A DNA stretch of 64,000 nt from an uncultured Roseateles sp. (GTDB lineage Bacteria > Pseudomonadota > Gammaproteobacteria > Burkholderiales > Burkholderiaceae_C): positions 1,364,001-1,428,000 of the forward strand of contig NZ_OY729424.1 in the NCBI RefSeq assembly GCF_963422335.1, in the 5' to 3' direction. Position 1 is the stretch's first letter; every line of letters begins with the position of its first letter. The position numbers were made by a program, and so were the translations under genes. Positions 52,953 to 61,049 of this stretch are shown here, piece by piece. The notes under the pieces were generated by a model, which did not search any database, was not told the DNA's origin, and saw only the letters and a program-made list of their open reading frames with translations.

Positions 52953-54041
52953 TCAGAGGGAGGAATACAAACGGCCGGGGTTGAAGATGCCCGCCGGGTC
53001 GAAGGCGGTCTTCAAGTCCTTGTGGATGCGCTGCAGCACCGGTGCCAGCGGTGTGAACACGCCAGCCGATTTGTCCCGGGCGCGAAACAGCGTCGCGTGG
53101 CCGCCAGCGCGCAGCGCCGTCTCGCGCACCTGGGCGCCGGGCAGGGCGGTGGTCAGCCAGCGCTGGGCACCGCCCCATTCGATCAGTTGCTCGCCGGCCA
53201 GGGCCAGCGGCGGTGCGGTCTGCGGCAGGCTCAGCCGCCACAGCGCGGCGCCGCCCTCGACGGCGCGCTCGGCGCCGACGAAGAACTCGTCCTGCTGGTG
53301 GCGCAGGCCGTTCCAGAACTGGGCGGCCAGGCTTGCCTCGATCACCTCACCACCCAACGCTTTCTGCGCTGCGGCAACGGCCGCCTCGGCACCGGCCAGG
53401 CGCAGCACCAGCGCGCCGTCCCACCAGGCGCTGGCGTTCAGCGGCAGTGGTTTGCCGGCCCACTCGTTCAGATGGACCAAGGCCTCCGCCTGAGCCATGT
53501 CGAAGCGCAGGGTGGCGATGGCGGCCGGCCGCGGCAAGACCTTCAGCGAGACCTCGAGGATCACGCCGAGAAAACCCATGGAACCCGCCAGCAGCCGCGA
53601 CACGTCATAGCCGGCCACGTTCTTCATCACCTGGCCGCCGAAGCTCAAGACCTCGGCGCGGCCGTTCAGCAGGGTCGCGCCCAAGACATAGTCTCGCACC
53701 GAGCCGACGCTGGCCCGCGCGGGGCCGGCCAGGCCCGCACTGACCATGCCGCCCACCGTGCCACGGCCGCCGAACAGCGGCGGCTCGAAGGCCAGGCACT
53801 GGTTCTTCTCGGCCAGCACGGCCTCCAGCTCGGCCAGCTTTGTTCCGGCGCGCACGGTGACGACCAGCTCGCTGGGCTCGTAGCTGCTGATACCGCTCAA
53901 GCCCGTCAGATCCAGCGGCTCGCCGCGCGGCGCCTCGCCGTAGAAATGCTTGCTGCCATGGCCGAGCAGGTTCAGCGGCGTGCCGCTGGCCAGGGCGGCC
54001 TTGACCTGGTCTATCAGCGCTTGTTGTGCCATGTCTTCCAT
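52953..54041 (-). CDS. glcE: Glycolate oxidase FAD-binding subunit GlcE
   Basis: A 362-residue flavoprotein subunit with a PCMH-type FAD domain: LVVTVRAGTKLAELEAVL, then GGRGTVGGMVSAGLAGPAR and LRDYVLGA-like VRDYVLGATLLNG. Shorter than GlcD, as usual. The ATG at 54041 shares its A with the glcD stop, so the two are translationally coupled. The extension upstream of this start lies inside glcD in another frame and is not real. Confidence 0.94.
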   Translation of the reverse strand: MEDMAQQALIDQVKAALASGTPLNLLGHGSKHFYGEAPRGEPLDLTGLSGISSYEPSELVVTVRAGTKLAELEAVLAEKNQCLAFEPPLFGGRGTVGGMVSAGLAGPARASVGSVRDYVLGATLLNGRAEVLSFGGQVMKNVAGYDVSRLLAGSMGFLGVILEVSLKVLPRPAAIATLRFDMAQAEALVHLNEWAGKPLPLNASAWWDGALVLRLAGAEAAVAAAQKALGGEVIEASLAAQFWNGLRHQQDEFFVGAERAVEGGAALWRLSLPQTAPPLALAGEQLIEWGGAQRWLTTALPGAQVRETALRAGGHATLFRARDKSAGVFTPLAPVLQRIHKDLKTAFDPAGIFNPGRLYSSL

Positions 54042-55531
54042 CAAAACCTCGGGATCTCGGCAAAGGCCAGCATGCCGAGCTTGACGTGCATGCGGCCGTA
54101 CTCGGCGCAGCGCTGCAGGGTAGGTATTACCTTGCCGGGGTTGAGCAGGCCGGCGGGGTCGAAGGCGTTTTTCAGCGCCAGCATCTGCGTGCGCTCCTCG
54201 GGCGAGAACTGCACGCACATCGAGTTCAGCTTCTCGACGCCGACGCCATGCTCGCCGGTCACCGTGCCGCCCATCCGGACGCTGGTTTCCAGGATGTCGG
54301 CGCCGAACTGCTCGCAGCGGTGCAGCTGGTCGGTATCGCTGGCGTCGAACAAGATCAGCGGGTGCAGATTGCCATCACCGGCGTGGAAGACATTGGCGCA
54401 GCGCAGCTGGTACTTCTTTTCCATCTCCTGGATGGCAAGCAGGATGTCGGCGACGCGCTTGCGCGGAATCGTCGAGTCCATGCACATGTAATCGGGGCTG
54501 ATGCGGCCGCTGGCCGGGAAGGCGTTCTTGCGGCCGCTCCAGAACTTCAGCCGCTGGGCCTCGTCGGCGCTGACCTCCATACGCGTGGCGCCGCTGCCGG
54601 CCAGCACGGCCTGCATGCGATCGATTTCCTCGGCCACCTCCTCGGGCGTGCCATCGCTCTCGCACAGCAGGATGGCCTCGGCCGTCAGGTCGTAGCCGGC
54701 ATGGACGAAGTCCTCGACCGCGGCGGTCATCGGCTTGTCCATCATCTCCAGGCCCGCCGGGATGATGCCGGCGGCAATGATGTTGGCCACCGCGTCGCCG
54801 GCCTTGCGCACGTCATCGAAGCTGGCCATGATGCAGCGCGCGATCAGCGGCTTGGGCACCAGGCGCACCAGCACCTCGGTGATCACCGCCAGCATGCCCT
54901 CGCTGCCGACCATCACGCTGAGCAGGTCCAGGCCGGGCACGTCCAGCGCCTCGCCGCCGAATTCAATCGCCTCGCCATCCATCGTGAAGCCGCGCACGCG
55001 CAGCACGTTGTGCAGGGTCAGGCCGTATTTCAGGCAGTGCACGCCGCCGGAGTTCTCGGCCACATTGCCGCCCAGGGTGCAGGCGATCTGGCTGCTGGGG
55101 TCGGGGGCGTAGTACAGGCCCATGGGCGCGGCGGCCTCGCTGAGCGCCAGATTGCGCACGCCGCACTGCACGCTGGCCGTGCGTGCCAATTGATCGATGC
55201 GCAGTATCTTGTTGAACTTGGCCAGCGACAGGGTCACGCCCATGGCATGGGGCATGGCCCCGCCCGACAGGCCGGTGCCGGCGCCGCGCGCCACCACAGG
55301 CACCTGCAGCGCATGGCAGGCCTTCAGGATCGCAGCCACCTGGGCCTCCGTTTCCGGCAGGGCCACCAGCAGCGGCTTTTGCCGGTAGGCGGTCAGACCA
55401 TCGCACTCGTAGGGCACGGTGTCCTCGGTGCGCCAGAGCAGCGCATGGGCCGGCAGCAGCGGCGACAGCGCGGCGACGATCTCGGCCTGGCGGGCGGCTG
55501 TGCCTGAGGCGGTGGGAAGTGGGGCGTTCAT
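54041..55531 (-). CDS. glcD: Glycolate oxidase FAD-linked subunit GlcD
   Basis: A 496-residue FAD-linked oxidase. The PCMH FAD domain has PVVARGAGTGLSGGAMP and CTLGGNVAENSGGVHCLKYG; the C-terminal FAD-oxidase domain has VFHAGDGNLHP and the conserved GEHGVGVEKL. It carries out glycolate (2-hydroxyacid) dehydrogenation. The ATG at 55531 overlaps the marR stop by four bases. D-lactate dehydrogenases are related, but the glcDEF gene trio supports glycolate. Confidence 0.95.
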   Translation of the reverse strand: MNAPLPTASGTAARQAEIVAALSPLLPAHALLWRTEDTVPYECDGLTAYRQKPLLVALPETEAQVAAILKACHALQVPVVARGAGTGLSGGAMPHAMGVTLSLAKFNKILRIDQLARTASVQCGVRNLALSEAAAPMGLYYAPDPSSQIACTLGGNVAENSGGVHCLKYGLTLHNVLRVRGFTMDGEAIEFGGEALDVPGLDLLSVMVGSEGMLAVITEVLVRLVPKPLIARCIMASFDDVRKAGDAVANIIAAGIIPAGLEMMDKPMTAAVEDFVHAGYDLTAEAILLCESDGTPEEVAEEIDRMQAVLAGSGATRMEVSADEAQRLKFWSGRKNAFPASGRISPDYMCMDSTIPRKRVADILLAIQEMEKKYQLRCANVFHAGDGNLHPLILFDASDTDQLHRCEQFGADILETSVRMGGTVTGEHGVGVEKLNSMCVQFSPEERTQMLALKNAFDPAGLLNPGKVIPTLQRCAEYGRMHVKLGMLAFAEIPRF

Positions 55532-56097
55532 CGTGGCGTGCTCGTTGATTCGGTGGGGCCATGGCGATCCCGCGTGCCGCCGGCATGGCGCTGCACCGGG
55601 CGGCCCGGCATCGGAGCGTCGCGCAGTGTCTGGGCGCGGCACTGCAGCTTGTTCAGCAGGGCGTCGAGCTGGGCCAGCTCGGCGGTGTCGAGGTCATCGG
55701 CCAGGGCCTGGTTGAACGCGCCGGCCTCGGCCATCGCTCGGGCATACAGGGTCTTGCCTTGATCGGTGGCGCGCAGCAGGGCGCTGCGTCCGGCGGCCTG
55801 GCGCAGCAGCAGGCCGCGGTCGACCAGGCGGCCGACGGCGCGCGAGACGCGGGGCCGGTCCAGCCAGCACAGCTCGGCAATCCGCGACGGCGCCAGTTCG
55901 CCCTCTTGCACCACCAGCGCCAGCACATGCCATTCGCGCCGGGTGATGCCCAGCTCGCCCTCGAACAGTCGCACCAGCGGCAGGCTGCAGCTGCGCACCA
56001 CGCGGGTCAGCCGGTACATCAGCAGGTCTTCCAGCTGCTGGGGGTGCTTCAGACCATCGACGGAGGTGGGACTCACGGGCTTGATTGTTTTCTGCAA
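55528..56097 (-). CDS. MarR-family transcriptional regulator
   Basis: A 189-residue winged-helix regulator: ITRREWHVLALVVQEGELAPSR, LDRPRVSRAVGRLVDRGLLL and a wing ending LLRATDQGKTLY are classical MarR. The C-terminal 30 residues are a low-complexity extension. The stop overlaps glcD (ATGA), so it is co-transcribed with glcDEF. It is divergent by 60 bp from a TctC receptor gene and probably controls one or both units; its ligand may be a carboxylate. Confidence 0.92.
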   Translation of the reverse strand: MQKTIKPVSPTSVDGLKHPQQLEDLLMYRLTRVVRSCSLPLVRLFEGELGITRREWHVLALVVQEGELAPSRIAELCWLDRPRVSRAVGRLVDRGLLLRQAAGRSALLRATDQGKTLYARAMAEAGAFNQALADDLDTAELAQLDALLNKLQCRAQTLRDAPMPGRPVQRHAGGTRDRHGPTESTSTPR

Positions 56098-56157
56098 CTG
56101 GATGGGCCGATGTTAGATTGGTTTGTGCCCCACACCACCTACAGCCCAGGTAGAACA

Positions 56158-57135
56158 ATGATGATGAAAAACCGTATGCGTTTGGCCTTGATCGCGGGGG
56201 CGCTGTTGGCGGCCGTGGGTGGGGCCGGTGCGCAGGCGCTGGACGGCGGCCTGCTGAAGATCGTCGTGCCCTATCCGCCCGGTGGCGCCTCGGACCGCGC
56301 CGCCCGCCTGGTGGCCGAGGCCCTGCAGCCGCGCCTCGGGGTGGCGGTGATCGTCGAGAACCGTGCCGGCGCCGGTGGCCGCCTGGCCGCCCAGCAGCTC
56401 AGGCGCGAGGCCGCCGAGTCGAATGTGCTGATGCTGGGCAATCCGGCGATGATGGTCGTAGCACCCCTGGTCTTCAAGGATGCCGGCTATGACGCCGACA
56501 AGGATTTCGTGCCCGTCTCCCAGGTCACCAGCTACGACTTCGGCCTGGCCGTGGCCAGCGCCGTGCCGGTGCGCGAGTTCAAGCATCTGGTCGCCTGGCT
56601 GACGGCCAACCCCGACAAGGCCAATCTGGGCGTGCCCGCCACCGGCAGCCTGCCGCATTTCTTCGCGCTGATGGTGACCGAGAAGGTTGGCATGGCGCCC
56701 CTGGTGGTCGGTTACAAGGGCTCGGCGCCGCTGCTGAACGACCTGATGGGCGGCCATGTGCCGGTGGCCGTGGACACGCTGGATACCCTGGAGCCTCAGC
56801 ACGAGGCCGGCAAGCTGCGCATCCTGGCCGTGTCCAGCGACAAGCGCAGTCCGACCCTGCCGGGCGTGCCGACCTTCAAGGAATCCGGTTTCGATCTGAG
56901 CGCCCGCGGCTGGAACGTGCTCTATGCCCCGGTGGCGATGCCGGCGGCCAAGGTCAAGCGCCTGGCTGCCGAGGTCAGGGCCGTGATGGCCGACCCGCAG
57001 CTGCGCGCCAAGTTCACGGCGGCGAAGATGGAGCCGGTGTCGTCCGGCGCCGAGCAGACCGCGGCGATGTTGAAGGCTTACAAGGCGCAGTGGGCGCCTG
57101 TCATCCAGAAGTCCGGGTTTAACCCAAACCAATGA
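56158..57135 (+). CDS. Bug/TctC-family tripartite carboxylate receptor protein
   Basis: A 325-residue periplasmic receptor with a signal peptide (RLALIAGALLAAVGGAGAQA) and the family opening KIVVPYPPGGASDRAARLV. IVENRAGAGGRLAAQ and the C-terminal domain LPGVPTFKESGFDL complete the fold. Bug proteins bind carboxylates or related anions; many burkholderial copies stand without TctA/TctB, as here. Three ATGs in a row (56158-56166) leave the start slightly open. Followed, through a hairpin element, by a sulfatase-type gene. Confidence 0.93.
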   Translation: MMMKNRMRLALIAGALLAAVGGAGAQALDGGLLKIVVPYPPGGASDRAARLVAEALQPRLGVAVIVENRAGAGGRLAAQQLRREAAESNVLMLGNPAMMVVAPLVFKDAGYDADKDFVPVSQVTSYDFGLAVASAVPVREFKHLVAWLTANPDKANLGVPATGSLPHFFALMVTEKVGMAPLVVGYKGSAPLLNDLMGGHVPVAVDTLDTLEPQHEAGKLRILAVSSDKRSPTLPGVPTFKESGFDLSARGWNVLYAPVAMPAAKVKRLAAEVRAVMADPQLRAKFTAAKMEPVSSGAEQTAAMLKAYKAQWAPVIQKSGFNPNQ

Positions 57136-57139
57136 CTTG

Positions 57140-57189
57140 GGGACAGACCTTGGCACGCAGTGCCACGCTCTGTCCTCAACTGACTGGAG
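57140..57189 (+). repeat. Intercistronic hairpin element, copy 2 (upstream of sulfatase gene)
   Basis: Same ends as the element at 18809-18852: GGGACAGACCTTG at 57140-57152 and CTGTCCTCAACTGACTGGAG at 57170-57189. The outer stem is GGACAG/CTGTCC. The inner stem is TGGCA/TGCCA (57151-57155, 57161-57165) around loop CGCAG. The tail provides GGAG four bases before the ATG of the next gene. Inner stems differ between copies while pairing and the GCAG part of the loop are kept. Confidence 0.7.
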
Positions 57190-57193
57190 AACT

Positions 57194-58756
57194 ATGGCCG
57201 CCGTCCGCAATGTGCTGTTCATCATGTGCGACCAGCTGCGCTGGGACCACCTGAGCTGCTACGGCCACCCCTATCTGCACACGCCGAACATCGACGCGCT
57301 GGCCCAACGTGGCGTGCGCTTCGAGCGGGCCTTCGTCAACTCGGGTGTCTGCGGGCCGTCGCGGATGAGCTACTACACCGGCCGCTACCCCAGCAGCCAT
57401 GGCGCGACCTGGAACCGCGTGCCCCTGCCCATCGGCGAAGTGACCCTGGGCGAGTATCTGAAGGACGCCGGCCGTCGCCTGGTGCTGGCCGGAAAATCCC
57501 ATGTGATGACCGATCACGCCGGCCTCAAGCGCCTGGATCTGGAAGGCGATTCGGCCCTGGGCACCCTGCTGGCCCGCGGGCATTTCGAGGAGATAGACCG
57601 CTACGACGGCCACCACAAGCCCGGGAAGGAGAGCGGCTACCCGGCCTATCTGCGGGCCCAGGGCTACGGCGGTGACGACCCCTGGACCGAGCATGTGATT
57701 GCCGCCATCGACGCCCAGGGCCAGGTCGTCAGCGGCTGGCATATGCGCAACGTCCACCTTCCCGCCCGGGTGGCCGAGCCGCACTCCGAAACCGCCTACA
57801 TGACCGACCAGGCGCTGCGCTTCATGGCCGGTCAGGGCGAGCAGCCCTGGGTGCTGCACCTGAGCTACGTCAAGCCGCACTGGCCTTACATGGCGCCCGC
57901 GCCCTACCACGGGCTGTACACGCCAGACCAATGCCTGCCGGTGGTGCGCAACGAGGCTGAGCGTGCCGATGCCCATCCGGTCGTCGCCGCCTACCGCGAG
58001 CACGAAGAGAGCCAGAGCTTCGCACGCGACGACTGCGTGCGCATCGTGCGCCCCGCCTACCAGGGCCTGATCAAGCAGCTGGACGATCACCTCGGCCGCC
58101 TGTTCGATCACATGCAGGCCTCAGGGCTGATGGACAACACCCTGGTCGTCTTCACCGCCGACCATGGCGACTTTCTGGGCGACCACTGGCTGGGCGAGAA
58201 GGAGTTGTTCTACGACACCGTGCAGCGCGTGCCGCTGATCGTGATGGACCCCAGCGCCGCCGCCGATGCGACGCGCGGCACGGTCGAATCGCGCTTCGTC
58301 GAAAGCGTGGATGTGGTGCCGACGATTCTCGATGCGCTGGGTCTGGAGTTGCCATCGCATCGGCTGGAGGGCCGCAGCCTGCTCGATCTGCTGCATGACC
58401 GGCAGCCGGCGTGGCGCGACACGGTGTTCTCCGAACTGGACTGGAGCTTCAAGATCGCCCGCCAGCGCCTGGGCTACCGCGTGGACCAGTGCTACGCCTG
58501 GTCACTGCGCAACGAGCGCTGGCGATACGTGTACTGGCTGGACGCGCCGGAGCAGCTGTACGACCTGGCGGCCGACCCCGAGCAGTTCGTCGACCTCGGC
58601 CGAGAGGCCAGCCATGCGGTGCAGCGCCAGGTCTTGCGCAATGAATTGTTCGAGTGGCTGGCCCGCAGGAAGCGACGGACGACGATGACTCACGCTCAGA
58701 TCGAGGCGTCGACCGGAGCGCACAAGCGGGCGGGGGTTTTCTACGGTCAGTGGTGA
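57194..58756 (+). CDS. Formylglycine-type sulfatase / phosphonate monoester hydrolase
   Basis: A 520-residue cytoplasmic (no signal) sulfatase-family enzyme. Metal Asp in FIMCDQLRWDHLSCYG, formylglycine site Cys53 in CGPSR (CxPSR), and FTADHGDFLGDHWLGEKELFYD-type metal ligands (shown as TADHGDFLGDH and GEKELFYD). The WDHLSCYG start and long length resemble phosphonate monoester hydrolases/arylsulfatases of the PMH group. It needs a formylglycine-generating enzyme, not seen here. The ATG at 57194 follows GGAG by four bases. Confidence 0.93.
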   Translation: MAAVRNVLFIMCDQLRWDHLSCYGHPYLHTPNIDALAQRGVRFERAFVNSGVCGPSRMSYYTGRYPSSHGATWNRVPLPIGEVTLGEYLKDAGRRLVLAGKSHVMTDHAGLKRLDLEGDSALGTLLARGHFEEIDRYDGHHKPGKESGYPAYLRAQGYGGDDPWTEHVIAAIDAQGQVVSGWHMRNVHLPARVAEPHSETAYMTDQALRFMAGQGEQPWVLHLSYVKPHWPYMAPAPYHGLYTPDQCLPVVRNEAERADAHPVVAAYREHEESQSFARDDCVRIVRPAYQGLIKQLDDHLGRLFDHMQASGLMDNTLVVFTADHGDFLGDHWLGEKELFYDTVQRVPLIVMDPSAAADATRGTVESRFVESVDVVPTILDALGLELPSHRLEGRSLLDLLHDRQPAWRDTVFSELDWSFKIARQRLGYRVDQCYAWSLRNERWRYVYWLDAPEQLYDLAADPEQFVDLGREASHAVQRQVLRNELFEWLARRKRRTTMTHAQIEASTGAHKRAGVFYGQW

Positions 58757-58793
58757 GCCTGCCGGGGGCTTGGCCGTCAGTGGCTTGAAAGGC

Positions 58794-59264
58794 TCAGGCC
58801 TTGTAGGGGCCCTTGACTTGGCCCCAGCCCCATTTGGGCATGGGGGCGTGCTGATCTGCGCTTGCGCCCGGCTGTGAGTTGATGACCGCGAGCCTGGAGC
58901 CCCACTCCAGGTAGCCCACGAGGGCAGACCGGAACTCAGGGTCTTCTGGAAGACCGAGCTCATCGGCCGTTGAAAGAAGTAGCTCGACCCAGCGCCGCCG
59001 CTTGTCTTGAGTCAGGTGGCGATTCAGATGCTGCTGAATCATGTGCGGATGCCCGCCGTGATGTTCCGAGTAGGTGGCGGGGCCGCCAAGGACTTCGGCC
59101 AGGAACGCGGCGACATGCCCGGGATGATCGGCTCCCATATGGGCGAAGACAGGCTTGAGCAGCTCGTCTTCATTGACATGCTCATAGAAGCGCGTGGTCA
59201 GGCGATTCAGTGCGTCGATGCCGCCCAGCCATTCGTAGAGAGTCGGCGTTTCTGCGCTCTGCAT
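58794..59264 (-). CDS. Group II truncated haemoglobin
   Basis: A 156-residue 2/2 haemoglobin. LYEWLGGIDALNRLTTRFYEHV carries the B10 Tyr, the proximal His lies in HPHMIQQHLNRHL, and RRRWVELLLS carries the Trp typical of group II (TrHbO). Such globins bind oxygen or NO and peroxide. A C-terminal extension (PMPKWGWGQVKGPYKA) is somewhat long but common in proteobacterial members. It lies beside the lower-GC cassette region, reads in the same direction and could mark its left flank. Confidence 0.9.
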   Translation of the reverse strand: MQSAETPTLYEWLGGIDALNRLTTRFYEHVNEDELLKPVFAHMGADHPGHVAAFLAEVLGGPATYSEHHGGHPHMIQQHLNRHLTQDKRRRWVELLLSTADELGLPEDPEFRSALVGYLEWGSRLAVINSQPGASADQHAPMPKWGWGQVKGPYKA

Positions 59265-59310
59265 GGTCGGATGCCTTTCTACTTTGGTGGGGCGTTGAGA
59301 TCAGCGGCGG

Positions 59311-59668
59311 TCAGGCTGCATTGTCTGGGACAAGCGTCGTCTTGAAGTAGACCACGCGCTCTGTTTCATGGAAGCCGAGGCGTGCATGGACCGTTTGGCT
59401 CAGCGTGTTGTCGAGTCGAGTGTCCGATGCCAACTCCGTGCAGGCTCTCGCCAGTGCCCATGCACGCACTGCAAGCAACAGCGTTCGGGCCACGCCTTGA
59501 CGGTCTTCCGCTGGCAGAGCGGATCATGAATTGACCGAACTTGTCCGGGGCCGAGGCGAGCCCGGCCATCTCTTCCTGGTGCTCAGCGTCTGAGCCGTCG
59601 GGCCAGAGCGCCGTTCGCAGTGCCAGCCAATCGGCGTTCGGCACAGTGGTGAGTGCGATGAGTGTCAT
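59311..59668 (-). pseudogene. AAC(6')-like GNAT acetyltransferase, internally deleted and frameshifted
   Basis: The 5' part (ATG at 59668) reads MTLIALTTVPNADWLALR, then DGSDAEHQEEM and DKFGQFMIRSA, as in aminoglycoside 6'-N-acetyltransferase-like GNATs. The 3' part continues in the next frame as LPAEDRQGVARTLL, TLSQTVHARLGF and ETERVVYF, which are the acetyl-CoA-binding loop and C-terminus of the same family. The stretch between, about 40 residues in relatives, is missing near 59510-59530, and the frame shifts there. No intact protein can be made. It is the leftmost unit of the cassette-like array. Confidence 0.8.
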
Positions 59669-59671
59669 GCC

Positions 59672-59717
59672 GCATAACGTATCAGATAACCACTCCGGAA
59701 CAATTGCACTGTTAGCC
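59672..59717 (-). other. attC-like recombination site E (short)
   Basis: On the coding strand, GGCTAAC (59711-59717) overlaps the stop of the acetyltransferase at 59712, and GTTATGC (59672-59678) precedes the next start by four bases. The 46-bp span is short for an attC site, and the inner stem is weak, so this is the least certain of the series. Confidence 0.4.
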
Positions 59718-60152
59718 GGCATTCTCGGTGGCCAACGAGAACAGCGCCACCGAGGAGCGCTCCTCTGCCCCGACTGCGCGCCAGAAGGCCAGGCCTTCGG
59801 TGTTGGACTTGAATACGAGTAGATGCGCCTTCTGGATATCAGCGGCGAAGAGCGCGGACAAGCCCCGATCCAGCAGCTGACGCCCGACGCCCAAGCGCCG
59901 GCAGGAAGGCGAGACGACCAAATGATGAATCAGGCCTCGCCTGCCGTCATGACCGCAGAGCACGGTGCCGACAACCCGGCCCTCCTGCAAGGCAACGAAG
60001 CTGAGACCAGGATTGCGTGCCAAGAAAGCAGCAAGAGCCGGGTGTTCATCGGCGCTGCTGAGACCTACCCCTTCAGTCTGCTCCCATAGCATTCTGGCTT
60101 CCGAGATGTGCCCAGGCTCAAATACGGCGATGGAGACGGGATGATTTTTCAT
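59712..60152 (-). CDS. GNAT-family N-acetyltransferase (cassette-borne)
   Basis: A 146-residue acetyltransferase. The acetyl-CoA loop is VVSPSCRRLGVGRQLL, preceded by GTVLCGHDGRRGLIHHL and followed by LVFKSNTEGLAFWRAVGA, all typical of GNATs. The start ATG at 60152 (MKNHPVSIAVFEPG) comes a few bases after an attC end, as in integron cassettes; the longer upstream frame runs through that site and is rejected. Substrate unknown. Its stop lies in the next attC-like core. Confidence 0.88.
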   Translation of the reverse strand: MKNHPVSIAVFEPGHISEARMLWEQTEGVGLSSADEHPALAAFLARNPGLSFVALQEGRVVGTVLCGHDGRRGLIHHLVVSPSCRRLGVGRQLLDRGLSALFAADIQKAHLLVFKSNTEGLAFWRAVGAEERSSVALFSLATENAG

Positions 60153-60155
60153 AAG

Positions 60156-60229
60156 TTCCAACGTTTGAGTTAACTGGCGTGCGCAGGCATTGGCTGCCGT
60201 AGCGCGTTCGGTTGACTGGGAGGTTATGA
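60156..60229 (-). other. attC-like recombination site D
   Basis: On the coding strand the site opens with TCATAAC at the stop of the 246-residue gene and closes with TTAACTCAAACGTTGGAA, very close to the L'/R' end of classic integron attC sites (TTAACTCAAGCGTTAGAT). AGTCAACCGAACGCGC near the start pairs imperfectly with GCGCACGCCAGTTAACT near the end, giving the bulged hairpin expected of attC. This is one of the best-supported sites. Confidence 0.7.
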
Positions 60230-60964
60230 ATCCCTGTGCCACACCCGCTCGACGGAGCCTTTTTGAACGTCAAATACATAGATGCGCTCAAACTGGCAAC
60301 TGCTATCTAAAGAACTGAGGTAGGCGTCCAGATCCGGAAGCCAAACATCATCCGGAAACATTGGGTGAGATTCAATGTAAGCCAGCAAATTCAAGGGGTG
60401 AGGAGTGACGTATTTCTTCTTCGTTTTGCCGCGTATTGCGTCAACCGTTGGGTCGCCAACCCAAACGGCTGAGCTAGCATCAAACATTGGGCCAACAAAG
60501 CTACCCCTATTGACAGTGAGAAATGAAAGTGTTTTTTGCAATTTCAAACTGCAAATATCCGCATCTCCCTCGAATCCGTCAGGCAAGGAGCGGAGCGCAG
60601 TAAAAAGACTCGGCAAGAAGTTCTTTCGACGTTGGAGCGAATAGTCTCCGTGGAACCCAAATGCTATACAGGCATTGGAATACTTTGCGCAAAATGAATT
60701 CCTTCCTGCGTCTGGCATGGACTCAAGAAAAACACGACAAACTGATTTTGTATTTATCTGTAGTCCAGTGGAACTTTGAAGGCCTTGATCAAGTATCTCG
60801 ACAAGTTCAAAGGCCTGATCGCCAAGTTCGATTGAGTGCAAGAGAATATCTAGTTCGGGGGGCTGCTGGCTCTCAAACGTGTCACCTTTTTGAAGAAGAC
60901 CGGCAGCGATAGCGAATGCTTCGAAGATTGCGCGCTCGCGTTGGTCTTTTGTGAGGGTGGCCAT
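60224..60964 (-). CDS. Hypothetical cassette protein, low GC
   Basis: A 246-residue soluble protein of unknown function. The gene is much poorer in G+C than the rest of the window, with many A/T-ending codons, a sign of foreign origin. Near residue 35, PPELDILLHSIELG and AFELVEILDQG loosely resemble the D-x(n)-E-x-x core of PD-(D/E)XK nuclease-like proteins often found in cassettes, but the match is weak. It starts 17 bp after an attC end (GTTAGGT) and stops in the next attC-like site. No neighbour in the array shares its function. Confidence 0.8.
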   Translation of the reverse strand: MATLTKDQRERAIFEAFAIAAGLLQKGDTFESQQPPELDILLHSIELGDQAFELVEILDQGLQSSTGLQINTKSVCRVFLESMPDAGRNSFCAKYSNACIAFGFHGDYSLQRRKNFLPSLFTALRSLPDGFEGDADICSLKLQKTLSFLTVNRGSFVGPMFDASSAVWVGDPTVDAIRGKTKKKYVTPHPLNLLAYIESHPMFPDDVWLPDLDAYLSSLDSSCQFERIYVFDVQKGSVERVWHRDS

Positions 60965-60980
60965 GATTTCCAGATCGGAT

Positions 60981-61049
60981 ACCTAACTTTTAAGTTGGGT
61001 GGCGGGTCGAGGCTTGCCGAGGGACGTCGCCTCGAATGCCCGGCTAGAC
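60981..61049 (-). other. attC-like recombination site C
   Basis: Coding strand: GTCTAGC (61043-61049) contains the TAG stop of the 172-residue gene, and GTTAGGT (60981-60987) lies before the next ATG; the latter fits the GTTRRRY core. TCGAGGC and GCCTCGA form a 7-bp inner stem between them. Length 69 bp is within the attC range. Confidence 0.65.

Noticed and set aside
51696..54491. 931-codon open frame opposite glcF and glcE
   Set aside because: Both glc genes carry complete cofactor motifs on the minus strand; the antisense product is low-complexity.
59265..59313. A further attC between the broken GNAT and the globin gene
   Set aside because: GCCTGAC near the stop resembles a left core, but no GTTRRRY partner precedes the globin ATG, so the array probably ends here.
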